Shown here piece by piece: positions 1 through 5,759 of a DNA stretch of 7,839 nt. A program made the translations under genes and the position numbers. The DNA is from Thermoplasmata archaeon (GTDB taxonomy: Archaea; Thermoplasmatota; Thermoplasmata; UBA184). The stretch spans positions 1 to 7,839 of the forward strand of contig JAKAVH010000246.1 in the NCBI GenBank assembly GCA_021827545.1, written 5' to 3'. Within the stretch, counting starts at the first letter, position 1. Every line of letters begins with the position of its first letter. The notes beneath the pieces were generated by a model. It was not told where the DNA came from. It saw only the letters and a program-made list of their open reading frames with translations, and searched no databases.

Positions 1-39
1 CATAAGCTACGGACCTCGTAGTAGGTTGGGAACAGTGCA

Positions 40-1083
40 ATGGCGTGGGGAACCCCGAACCGAGAGCGACGCGTCCTGAAGGCCGGACACTCTTCCATCG
101 CCGTGACGCTGCCGAAGCCGTGGGCCGAGGCGATGAACCTCCGGCCCGGTGACCTGATCGTGTTCGACCAGAACGATGACGGCACGCTTTATCTGAAGCC
201 CGCGCCGCTCCCCGGGGCGAGCCCGGCGGCGTCGCCGTATCTCGTACAGGCGCGGGCGTTCGAGTCGCCCGGAGTCCTCGAGCGGCTCATCGTCGGTGCG
301 TACCGGGTCGGCCACGATGCGATCGAGGTTCGGACCGACGTCCCGCTCGCGCCCGAGCGCGTCGAGGAGGTCCTGCAGGCGGCTCGGGGACTCCTCGGGG
401 TCAGCGTCGTCGCCCAGGAATCGAACCGGATGGTCCTGCAGAACTTCATCGATCCGTCGAAGTACGAGCTGCCCCAGCTCGTCCAGCGCATGAAGATGAT
501 CCTCGTGGCTTTCCTCGAAGAGATGGAGGAGGTGCTCCGGCGCCGCGCGCATCGGGGGCGGCCCACGACGCTCGAGGAAGAGGCCAACAAGGTGCTCGCG
601 TTGCTCGTGCGCCAGCTCTTCCTCGCGAGCCGGGACTGGTCGCTCGCCCGTCGGATCGGGAGCCCCGACCCGCGCCAGCTCCTCGAGTGGCGCGTGGTCG
701 TCCACGCTCTCGACGAGCTCGCGGAGCTGTTCGGCGAGGCGCTTGCGAGCCTCCACGACGAGCTCCCCCTGCTCGGCGCTCCGGCCCGCGAGGCGCTCTC
801 GGCCCAGCTCCCCGAGCTCAAGGCCGAGCTGAAGTCAGTCGTCGAGACCCTCATGCACCCCTCGCTCGATCGCGCGTGCGAGGTCTACCACCAGAGCGTC
901 CGCCTCGGGGAGACCTGGCCCATGCCGGGGCGCGCCGGCCGCCGATCGAAGTCGTCCGGCCCGAGCGCGTCCGTCTCCCGCCTTCTCCAGCGGGGCACCG
1001 GCCACATCGCGCACCTGGCCGAGGTCGCGATCGACCGGGCGGTCGCCGCCGGTACCGAGACGATCCTGGTCGAGGCGGCGTAG
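40..1083 (+). CDS. AbrB-PhoU fusion regulator (archaeal PhoU-like protein)
   Basis: The 347-residue protein has two parts. Residues about 9-56 form an AbrB/SpoVT-type swapped-hairpin DNA-binding domain: KAGHSSIAVTLPKPWAE, then LRPGDLIVF and a GTLYLKP strand. Residues about 65-340 are mostly helical and Glu/Arg/Leu-rich, as in PhoU domains. Proteins of this build are common in archaea and are usually called phosphate uptake regulators, though few have been tested. Two in-frame TAG codons at 19-24 make the ATG at 40 the first possible ATG start. No clear Shine-Dalgarno precedes it, so the mRNA may be leaderless or have a short leader. No phosphate transporter gene is visible nearby, so its target is unknown. 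It is separated from the Tat/respiratory block by a 100-base spacer and need not belong to that operon. Family assignment is good; the function is inferred. Confidence 0.9.
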   Translation: MAWGTPNRERRVLKAGHSSIAVTLPKPWAEAMNLRPGDLIVFDQNDDGTLYLKPAPLPGASPAASPYLVQARAFESPGVLERLIVGAYRVGHDAIEVRTDVPLAPERVEEVLQAARGLLGVSVVAQESNRMVLQNFIDPSKYELPQLVQRMKMILVAFLEEMEEVLRRRAHRGRPTTLEEEANKVLALLVRQLFLASRDWSLARRIGSPDPRQLLEWRVVVHALDELAELFGEALASLHDELPLLGAPAREALSAQLPELKAELKSVVETLMHPSLDRACEVYHQSVRLGETWPMPGRAGRRSKSSGPSASVSRLLQRGTGHIAHLAEVAIDRAVAAGTETILVEAA

Positions 1084-1111
1084 GGCCCTTTATCCGCCCG
1101 GGGTTGGGACA

Positions 1112-1129
1112 GACCGTACGCGTCCGGTC
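1112..1129. promoter_or_regulatory. 18-bp imperfect palindrome upstream of tatA
   Basis: GACCGTACG is followed directly by CGTCCGGTC. The second half matches the reverse complement of the first at 8 of 9 positions. It lies in the spacer between the PhoU-like gene and tatA, about 55 bases before the tatA start and just upstream of an AT-rich CCATATC element. A dyad here could bind a dimeric regulator, possibly the neighbouring AbrB-domain protein. It could also fold as a weak 5-bp stem with an 8-base loop at the end of the upstream transcript. Only the symmetry is seen; the role is inferred. Confidence 0.4.
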
Positions 1130-1142
1130 CTCTTGTACGAAC

Positions 1143-1152
1143 GCCATATCGT
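1143..1152 (+). promoter_or_regulatory. Possible archaeal TATA-like element for the tat/respiratory operon
   Basis: The short AT-rich stretch CCATATCGTT stands out in a GC-rich spacer. A TATA box near 1147 would place transcription start roughly at 1172-1175, just before the tatA start codon. A second AT-rich spot, CCTTTATCC (1087-1095), is an alternative and would give a leader of about 65 bases that includes part of the 1112-1129 dyad. Neither matches a full BRE/TATA consensus well. Confidence 0.25.
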
Positions 1153-1183
1153 TCAAGGTCGGGTGGACCCGCGGGGGTAGACG

Positions 1184-1390
1184 GTGTTCGACTCCATCGA
1201 TGACTGGCTGATCATCGCCGTGGTGGCCGGGATCCTGTTCTACGGGTCCAGCAAGATTCCCCAGCTGGCCCGCAGTCTGGGACGATCGGTGGGGGAGTTC
1301 AAGAAGGGACGGCTCGAGGTCGAGCGGGAGATGAAGGCCGAGGCGGCCAGCCCGCCCGCCGCGCCCGGACCGTCCGGTCCGGCCCACTAG
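1184..1390 (+). CDS. tatA: Sec-independent translocase subunit TatA
   Basis: This 68-residue protein has classic TatA architecture. A short acidic N-terminus (FDSIDDW) leads into a short hydrophobic helix at about 7-20 and a hinge at Tyr20-Gly21. The amphipathic helix that follows (about 25-52) begins KIPQLARSLGRSVGEFKKG, the most conserved TatA segment. A short Pro/Ala-rich tail closes it. TatA assembles in many copies around TatC to move folded twin-arginine proteins across the membrane. The start is GTG, preceded by GGGGGT at 1173-1178. It is the first gene of a Tat block with tatC and a second TatA/B-like gene, directly ahead of a Rieske gene whose product is a typical Tat substrate. The hinge is YG rather than the usual FG. 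The identification is firm. Confidence 0.92.
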   Translation: MFDSIDDWLIIAVVAGILFYGSSKIPQLARSLGRSVGEFKKGRLEVEREMKAEAASPPAAPGPSGPAH

Positions 1391-1449
1391 CGCCGACCGT
1401 TCCCGATCGGCATGTCCGAGACCCTATTCCTACGCGGCCCTGCGAGGTA

Positions 1450-1472
1450 CCCGAGCCGGGGGGCGGCTCCGG
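1450..1472 (+). promoter_or_regulatory. Hairpin in the tatA-tatC spacer, just before the tatC ribosome site
   Basis: GAGCCG (1453-1458) and CGGCTC (1464-1469) form a perfect 6-bp GC-rich stem around a five-G loop. After a C-C mismatch the stem gains two more pairs (1450/1472 and 1451/1471). It ends a few bases before the tatC Shine-Dalgarno GGAGGTG (1476-1482). It could shape translation or mRNA stability at the tatA/tatC boundary. No U-tract follows, so it does not look like a terminator. The pairing is visible; function is inferred. Confidence 0.45.
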
Positions 1473-1494
1473 GACGGAGGTGCCCGGGTGACTG

Positions 1495-2328
1495 ATGGGC
1501 GACCTCGACCGGATCCTTTCGGTCCTGGGGGAGGTCCGACACCGGCTGGTCCGCCTCGCCCTCGTCCTCGGGCCGCTCTTCGGCTCGATGCTCTTCTTCG
1601 AGCTGAGACCGATCTCGCTCCCGTTCTTCGGGACGACGCTGCCGTTCGCAATCCCCTGGCCGAGCCCGTTCTACAACGTCACCGCCCAGGTGTTCCGCGC
1701 GATGGAGCGCTGGATGCTCCCCTCCGGGGTGACGCTGCTCAACGTCGGGGTCGGCGATTCGATCGTCGTCCAGATGGAGGTCGCTCTGCTCCTGACGGCG
1801 ATGGTCGGCATGCCCTGGGTCGTGCACGAGGTCGGAACCTTCCTCGTCCCGGCGCTCCGCCGGAACGAGCGAGTCCTCTTGCGCCAGGTCGGGATCCCGG
1901 CGACCGCGCTCTTCGTACTCGGGACCGCGATCGGCCTGTTCTTCCTCACGCCGTTCACGTTCCGGCTGCTCTTCCGGTACGTCGCCGCGATGGGGCTCGC
2001 GCCGGTGCTCGGGGTCCAGGCGTTCGTGACCTTCGCGCTCGTCTATTCGCTCGCCTTCGGGGTCGTCTTCGAGCTTCCGGTCTTCATCTACGCGCTTACC
2101 CGGCTGGGGGTCGTCCGAGCGGAGGCCTGGCGCCGGCACTGGCGCGGAGCGGTGCTCGGCTCGCTCGTCTTCGGGATGATCGTCACGCCGGACAACTCCG
2201 GGATCACCATGCTGTTGATCGCGCTGCCGATGGTGGCGCTGTACTTCGGGGGCACCTACTTCGCGGGCCGGTGGGAGCGGCGGGCGGATCGGACCTCGAG
2301 GCCCCGGGCGGCGCTCGGCGCCGGGTGA
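1495..2328 (+). CDS. tatC: Sec-independent translocase subunit TatC
   Basis: TatC is the multi-spanning receptor that recognises twin-arginine signal peptides. The 277-residue protein shows the family landmarks in order. E13-x-R15 occurs in LGEVRHRL, matching the cytoplasmic HLxELRxR motif with the leading His-Leu lost. VGTFLVPALRRNER (113-126) carries the loop glutamate at E125. FGVVFELP (188-195) carries E193, the intramembrane glutamate. VTPDNSG (230-236) and the following ALPM segment match the last conserved region. About six hydrophobic spans can be read. A roughly 45-residue loop between the first and second spans (about 39-84) is rich in Pro and aromatic residues. The ATG follows GGAGGTG at 1476-1482 with a rather long 12-base gap. 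The stop codon overlaps the ribosome site of the next gene, so the two are likely co-translated. Confidence 0.96.
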   Translation: MGDLDRILSVLGEVRHRLVRLALVLGPLFGSMLFFELRPISLPFFGTTLPFAIPWPSPFYNVTAQVFRAMERWMLPSGVTLLNVGVGDSIVVQMEVALLLTAMVGMPWVVHEVGTFLVPALRRNERVLLRQVGIPATALFVLGTAIGLFFLTPFTFRLLFRYVAAMGLAPVLGVQAFVTFALVYSLAFGVVFELPVFIYALTRLGVVRAEAWRRHWRGAVLGSLVFGMIVTPDNSGITMLLIALPMVALYFGGTYFAGRWERRADRTSRPRAALGAG

Positions 2329-2340
2329 GGTGAAAGGGCC

Positions 2341-2742
2341 ATGGCGCTGTTCTCGGACGTCGACTGGATCATCCTCCTCGCGGCCGCCGCGTTCCTCTTG
2401 TTCGGCCGGGACAGTGGCGAGACGCTGCGCACGTTCGGCCGTTGGTACGGCCGGGCCGGTCGGTTGAAGCAGGAGCTCCTCGCGGAGTTCACCAAGGCGG
2501 CGGATCTTCCGAGCCCACCCCCGGGCGCTCCGCTCACCGTCCGCGGGGCTCTTCTCGGTCTGGAGCCCGTGCCGACCCGCACGAGCGGTATCCCGGCGGT
2601 AGTTCGCACTCCGCCCGCGATCCGCCCGCCCACGATCTCGCCGCCCCCTGCGCCCGAGGGCGCGTGGGCCGGCGGGGCCCCGGTGCCCACGTGGACGATG
2701 ACGACTCCGATCGTACCCGCCGACCTCGAGAGGTCCCGATGA
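2341..2742 (+). CDS. Second TatA/TatB-like protein with long proline-rich tail
   Basis: The 133-residue protein starts like a Tat helper subunit: an acidic N-terminus (SDVDW), one short hydrophobic helix at about 9-21, an FG hinge at 21-22, then an amphipathic helix at about 26-54 (ETLRTFGRWYGRAGRLKQEL). From about residue 57 to the end it is low-complexity and rich in Pro, Ala and Thr, with no recognisable domain. It differs from the first TatA by lacking the KxP after the hinge and by having a longer C-terminus, both reminiscent of TatB. Archaea are usually described as having TatA and TatC only, so a TatB-like role is an inference. GAGGTGA (2327-2333) lies 7 bases before the ATG. Its stop overlaps the next gene in an ATGA arrangement. 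Confidence 0.82.
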   Translation: MALFSDVDWIILLAAAAFLLFGRDSGETLRTFGRWYGRAGRLKQELLAEFTKAADLPSPPPGAPLTVRGALLGLEPVPTRTSGIPAVVRTPPAIRPPTISPPPAPEGAWAGGAPVPTWTMTTPIVPADLERSR

Positions 2743-2924
2743 GCGCGCTGTCGGTCGACCAGATCGTCTCCCTCACGGAGGTCCTCGTGATCCTGATGGG
2801 GATCGGGATCATCTGGGCCGTCTACTACGGAAGCGACCGCGCGGAGCTGCCCGGCGACGCCCAGATCCCCGAGCCGGACGAGGTGGACGACTCGGTGCCG
2901 GACACCCGGGGGAGGACCCTATGA
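2739..2924 (+). CDS. 61-residue single-span membrane protein, unknown
   Basis: I do not recognise a family. The ATG at 2739 overlaps the upstream stop (ATGA), and its own stop overlaps the Rieske start in the same way. This points to a real, translationally coupled gene. The protein has one hydrophobic segment at about 9-30 (IVSLTEVLVILMGIGIIWAV) followed by a short acidic, proline-containing tail at about 31-55 with several Asp/Glu. No cysteine or haem-binding motif is present. Placement immediately before the Rieske gene suggests a small subunit or assembly factor of the bc-type complex, or a fourth Tat-linked helper. Both are inferences from position. A longer reading frame extends upstream in the same phase, but that part lies antiparallel to nothing and simply runs through the TatA/B-like gene in another frame. 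Confidence 0.75.
   Translation: MSALSVDQIVSLTEVLVILMGIGIIWAVYYGSDRAELPGDAQIPEPDEVDDSVPDTRGRTL
2908..2915 (+). promoter_or_regulatory. Shine-Dalgarno deciding the Rieske start
   Basis: GGGGGAGG lies 5 bases before the ATG at 2921. It supports a start that gives the Rieske protein a 46-residue extension ahead of its Tat-like motif, which would otherwise look overlong. Confidence 0.6.
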
Positions 2925-3760
2925 GTTTCTCCCACGGACCGGGGTGCGATCTGGCCTGTCAGTTTGCCCAGGGACAATCGCTGCCGCTCGACTTCCCCGT
3001 CGGACAGGTCCGTCGGGTCGCTCCCGCCCGGGGCGACGACGGGGACGTCGACGAGACCAAGCGCAACGTGCTGAAGCTGCTCGCCGTCGCCGGCCTCGTG
3101 GGGGCCGGCGCCGGGGGGCTCGCCGGTGGGGTGATCCAGTACGTCCAACCCCCTACGATCGGGATCTCGAGCTATCCTCGCGTGCAGCTGATCGACATCG
3201 ACGGGAGCCCGCTGACGGTCGCCAAGGTCGAATCGGAATACAACGCCGGGACCCCCAACGACCTGATCTTCAACTACCCGCTCCGCAACGAGCCGAACTT
3301 CCTGCTCAATCTCTTCCCGGCCAGCGGGACGCCCGATGGGACGAACGGCGCAGAGAACGTCCCCGGCGGCGTCGGGACCCACAAGTCGATCGTCGCGTAC
3401 AGCGCGATCTGCCAGCACCTCGGCTGCCCGGCGCCCGCGATCTCCTACTACCCACCGGGAACCTGTCCGAAGACGTTCTCGAACAACACCTATCCGACGC
3501 TCTCGTTCTACATCCACTGCTCCTGCCACGGTTCCACCTACGACGTCACGAACTCGGCCTCGAACCTCACCGGGCCCGCGGTCCTGCCGCTGCCGCAGGT
3601 GACGCTCGATGTCGACGCGAGCGGGAACATCTATGCCATCGGCGAGCAGGGCCCGCCGGTGAACGGCCATCTCAACACCCTGCAGGGCGACTACGGGGTC
3701 GGCTCGACGTCCCAGCTCGTGAAGGAGACCCCCGTCATCCTCTGCTCGTTCCCGACGTGA
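2921..3760 (+). CDS. Rieske [2Fe-2S] iron-sulfur protein of a bc-type complex
   Basis: The Rieske subunit takes an electron from quinol at the outer side of the membrane. Box I is CQHLGC (164-169) and box II is CSCHGS (200-205). By family rules C164, H166, C200 and H203 bind the cluster and C169-C202 form the disulfide. S205 and Y207 match the residues that raise redox potential in bovine Rieske. A hydrophobic anchor at about 50-75 is preceded by TKRNVLK (46-52), a Lys-Arg form of the twin-arginine motif, which suits the adjacent tat genes. Oddities are a 45-residue N-terminal extension with CDLAC (9-13), a long insertion at about 104-157, and 30 residues between the two boxes against 13 in bovine, with an extra C182. 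The start overlaps the upstream gene by four bases, and cytochrome b follows after 7 bases. Confidence 0.98.
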   Translation: MSFSHGPGCDLACQFAQGQSLPLDFPVGQVRRVAPARGDDGDVDETKRNVLKLLAVAGLVGAGAGGLAGGVIQYVQPPTIGISSYPRVQLIDIDGSPLTVAKVESEYNAGTPNDLIFNYPLRNEPNFLLNLFPASGTPDGTNGAENVPGGVGTHKSIVAYSAICQHLGCPAPAISYYPPGTCPKTFSNNTYPTLSFYIHCSCHGSTYDVTNSASNLTGPAVLPLPQVTLDVDASGNIYAIGEQGPPVNGHLNTLQGDYGVGSTSQLVKETPVILCSFPT

Positions 3761-3767
3761 GGCCACG

Positions 3768-5117
3768 ATGACGTTCGCGCGGTGGTACAATCGGTCCCTC
3801 AACAAGATCTGGGGGTTCGTCGAGGACCGGACCTCGATGAAGAAGTGGGCGCTCCGCCCCCAGCCGGACTTCACGTTCAAGCCGTCGTACTGGACCGGCG
3901 CCTTCGTCGTGAACGCCTTCCTCTATCAGGTCATCTCGGGCGCGCTCCTTCTCCTCTACTACCAGCCGAGCACCGCCCCGACCCTCACCGCGTGCGGACA
4001 GACGGCCGGAGCGTTCTCCGTCGCCCCCGCCGCGTGGTGCTCCACGTACTACATCATCAACTCGGTGCCGATGGGTTCGCTGCTGCTCTCGACCCACCTC
4101 TACGGCGCCTACGCGATGATCTTCCTGATGTTCCTCCACTTTTTCCGGGGCTACTACGTCGGCGTCTACAAGGCGCCGCGCGAGTTCTCCTGGATGGTCG
4201 GCACCCTCCTTCTCCTCGCGACGCTCGGGATGGGGTTCACCGGATATCTCCTACCGTACACCCAGCTCTCGCTGAACGCGACGAACGTCGGCATCGTCCT
4301 CGCGCTCCGACTGCCGACGGTCGGTCCGCTCATCGGGCCGTTCATTCTCGCCGACGGAACCTCCCAGGGGCTCCTCTCCCGGATGTTCGACGCGCACGTG
4401 CTGCTGATCCCCGTCGCGCTCGCCGCGCTCCTGTACGCCCACATCGCGCTGTTCGAGTCGCACGGGATCGCCCCGCCCGCGACGTCGGACCCGCTCCAGC
4501 GCCGTCGGTTCACCGAGAAGGAGGACAAGAAGCACGTCCCGTTCATGCCCCACATCTTCTTCTACATCACGAAGTGGGGCTTGCTCTACGTCGGGGTGCT
4601 CTTCGGGATCGCGGCCCTCTGGCCCTGGCAGCTCACGGCCTACGCGGGGAACGTCGCCGCCGCGGGGATCGTGACCGAGCCCGACTGGTACTTCCTCTGG
4701 CTGTTCAAGCTCGTCGACTTCACCGGCGTGACGCCCGTGATCGCGGTCGCGGTCACCAACGTGCTCCTCGTCTACGTCCTCCTCCTGCCGTTCCTCGACC
4801 GGTCGAAGCGGACGCATCCGCGCGACCGTCCGTTCTTCATCTGGATCGCGACGTCCCTCCTCGGGTTCTTCGTCCTGATGACCGTCTGGGGCGGAGAGAC
4901 GCCCGGAGTCCAGATCGCCCCGATGCAGGTCGCGACGACGATCGGGCCGATCTTCCTCGTGAACGCGGTCGTGATCGGACTCTTCCACTGGAGGTACCGC
5001 CAGAGCTACCGGCGGCGGCTCGCCTCCCGGGCGGAGCCGTTCGCGGGGCCCTTCCCGAGCGGACGGCCCGCGCCGGCGGCCCCGGTCGGGACGACCGAGG
5101 TGGGCGCCCGTGAGTAG
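3768..5117 (+). CDS. Cytochrome b subunit of a bc/b6f-type quinol-oxidising complex
   Basis: This 449-residue protein spans the membrane about eight times and carries two b haems and the quinol site. Haem ligands are H110 and H124 in the second helix and H210 and H225 in the fourth. The fourth-helix spacing of 15 is that of b6f rather than mitochondrial bc1. The Qo motif reads PDWY (305-308) instead of PEWY. Both halves (haem-bearing b6-like and subunit IV-like) are in one chain. The loop after helix one (about 67-98) contains C76 and C91 and should face outward. The C-terminal tail is Pro/Ala-rich. The ATG follows the Rieske stop by 7 bases, with GTGAGG (3757-3762) as ribosome site. The end overlaps the next gene by 8 bases. 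No cytochrome c1 gene accompanies it, so an unseen acceptor must take electrons from the Rieske protein. Confidence 0.98.
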   Translation: MTFARWYNRSLNKIWGFVEDRTSMKKWALRPQPDFTFKPSYWTGAFVVNAFLYQVISGALLLLYYQPSTAPTLTACGQTAGAFSVAPAAWCSTYYIINSVPMGSLLLSTHLYGAYAMIFLMFLHFFRGYYVGVYKAPREFSWMVGTLLLLATLGMGFTGYLLPYTQLSLNATNVGIVLALRLPTVGPLIGPFILADGTSQGLLSRMFDAHVLLIPVALAALLYAHIALFESHGIAPPATSDPLQRRRFTEKEDKKHVPFMPHIFFYITKWGLLYVGVLFGIAALWPWQLTAYAGNVAAAGIVTEPDWYFLWLFKLVDFTGVTPVIAVAVTNVLLVYVLLLPFLDRSKRTHPRDRPFFIWIATSLLGFFVLMTVWGGETPGVQIAPMQVATTIGPIFLVNAVVIGLFHWRYRQSYRRRLASRAEPFAGPFPSGRPAPAAPVGTTEVGARE

Positions 5118-5376
5118 CGGCGCGCCCGAGACCCCCCGCTGGAGCACGGGGACGCTCTGGGCGATCCTTGCGGTCTTCCTGGTCTTCGGGACGGTCGGCA
5201 GCGCCACGGTCGTCTACGGGGTCCTCGGGCTGCTCTCGGGCAGCTTTCTCTACCTCGTCGCGGTCGGCATCGGTGGGATCGTCGCGTTCCTCTCCTTCCT
5301 GTTCATGGCCGGCATCCTCTACCGCGTGGACCGGTACCGCGGAGCGAACCAGCGGAGGCTCGAGTTCTTTGAGTGA
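5110..5376 (+). CDS. Small two-span membrane protein, unknown (88 aa)
   Basis: I do not recognise a family. The start is GTG, with GAGGTG (5097-5102) 7 bases ahead. The gene overlaps the end of cytochrome b by 8 bases, so coupled translation is likely. Two hydrophobic segments run from about 15-42 and 46-71. The first is Gly/Val-rich (VFGTVGSATVVYGVLG). The tail [18 protein letters not shown] is strongly basic and probably cytoplasmic. No metal- or haem-ligand motif is evident. It lies between cytochrome b and oxidase subunit I, so a small structural subunit or assembly factor of either complex is the natural inference. A subunit IV-like oxidase protein is one alternative, but nothing in the sequence proves it. 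Confidence 0.85.
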   Translation: MSSGAPETPRWSTGTLWAILAVFLVFGTVGSATVVYGVLGLLSGSFLYLVAVGIGGIVAFLSFLFMAGILYRVDRYRGANQRRLEFFE

Positions 5377-5743
5377 GACGGCCCCCGACGAGCGCGACCT
5401 GACCCGCCTGCGCAACCGGGTCGCCGACCTCTACACCGCGGTCCAGGTCCTGATGCTGCTCGGGATCGCGGTGCTCATCGTCTACGCGATCCGTCTCGGA
5501 CCGCTCACGAGCCCCGGCGCGGAGGAGTCGTTCGGACTCTCCGTCGCCCTGATCTTCCTGATGGGCGCCCTGGTCGTTCACCTGGTGGATCGGGTCTACC
5601 GGGTGTGGCCGTTCGGCCGCCGGTTCCGTCCGAAGGACCCGGGCCCGGTGACGGTCCGGGCCCAGGCCCGGTTCCTCAAGGTACTCGTGGTCGTCCTCGC
5701 GGCGGCCGCGATCGCGTACATACTAGGGGGACTTATCGCGTGA
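5369..5743 (+). CDS. Small three-span membrane protein, unknown (124 aa)
   Basis: I recognise no family. The likely start is TTG at 5369, with GGAGG (5354-5358) 10 bases upstream. The same frame is open further upstream, but that part runs through the preceding gene. The TTG start gives an 8-base overlap, matching the overlap one gene earlier. The product has a charged N-terminus (about 1-22) and hydrophobic segments at about 24-42, 55-73 and 103-123. A basic, Pro/Gly-containing loop (about 74-102) separates the last two. H71 near the end of the second span is the only histidine. The position between the bc genes and oxidase subunit I suggests a role in that respiratory complex. The rare TTG start may lower its expression relative to its neighbours. 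The coding call is good; the exact start is less certain. Confidence 0.8.
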   Translation: MSETAPDERDLTRLRNRVADLYTAVQVLMLLGIAVLIVYAIRLGPLTSPGAEESFGLSVALIFLMGALVVHLVDRVYRVWPFGRRFRPKDPGPVTVRAQARFLKVLVVVLAAAAIAYILGGLIA

Positions 5744-5759
5744 GCGCGAGGACGGGAAG

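Noticed and set aside
1..12. CATAAGC at the window edge as a TATA box for the PhoU-like gene
   Set aside because: The distance to the ATG is plausible but the match is weak and the upstream context is cut off, so it is not listed as a feature.
7..756. Long reading frame on the - strand antisense to the AbrB-PhoU gene
   Set aside because: Its product is a charged Arg/Glu/Asp-rich string with no domain, typical of the antisense of GC-rich coding sequence. The + strand frame has clear domains.
1392..1411. GCCGA/TCGGC inverted repeat after tatA as a terminator
   Set aside because: The stem is only five pairs with a ten-base loop and no T-rich tract follows. The downstream genes look co-transcribed.
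1387..2139. 250-residue - strand frame opposite tatC
   Set aside because: Composition is almost entirely Arg, Glu, Asp and Pro without hydrophobic core. It is a shadow of the TatC gene.
1488..2333. GTG-started + strand frame overlapping tatC
   Set aside because: It starts at a GTG seven bases before the tatC ATG but in another frame and gives an Arg/Pro-rich product, while the ATG frame is plainly TatC.
2825..3880. 351-residue - strand frame opposite the Rieske gene
   Set aside because: No recognisable motif and a composition expected from antisense of the Rieske gene, whose cluster boxes are intact.
3782..5113. 443-residue + strand alternate frame within cytochrome b
   Set aside because: Arg/Pro/His-rich and domainless. 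The overlapping frame carries all four haem histidines.
4251..5207. 318-residue - strand frame opposite cytochrome b
   Set aside because: Highly charged, no hydrophobic or catalytic pattern; a GC shadow.
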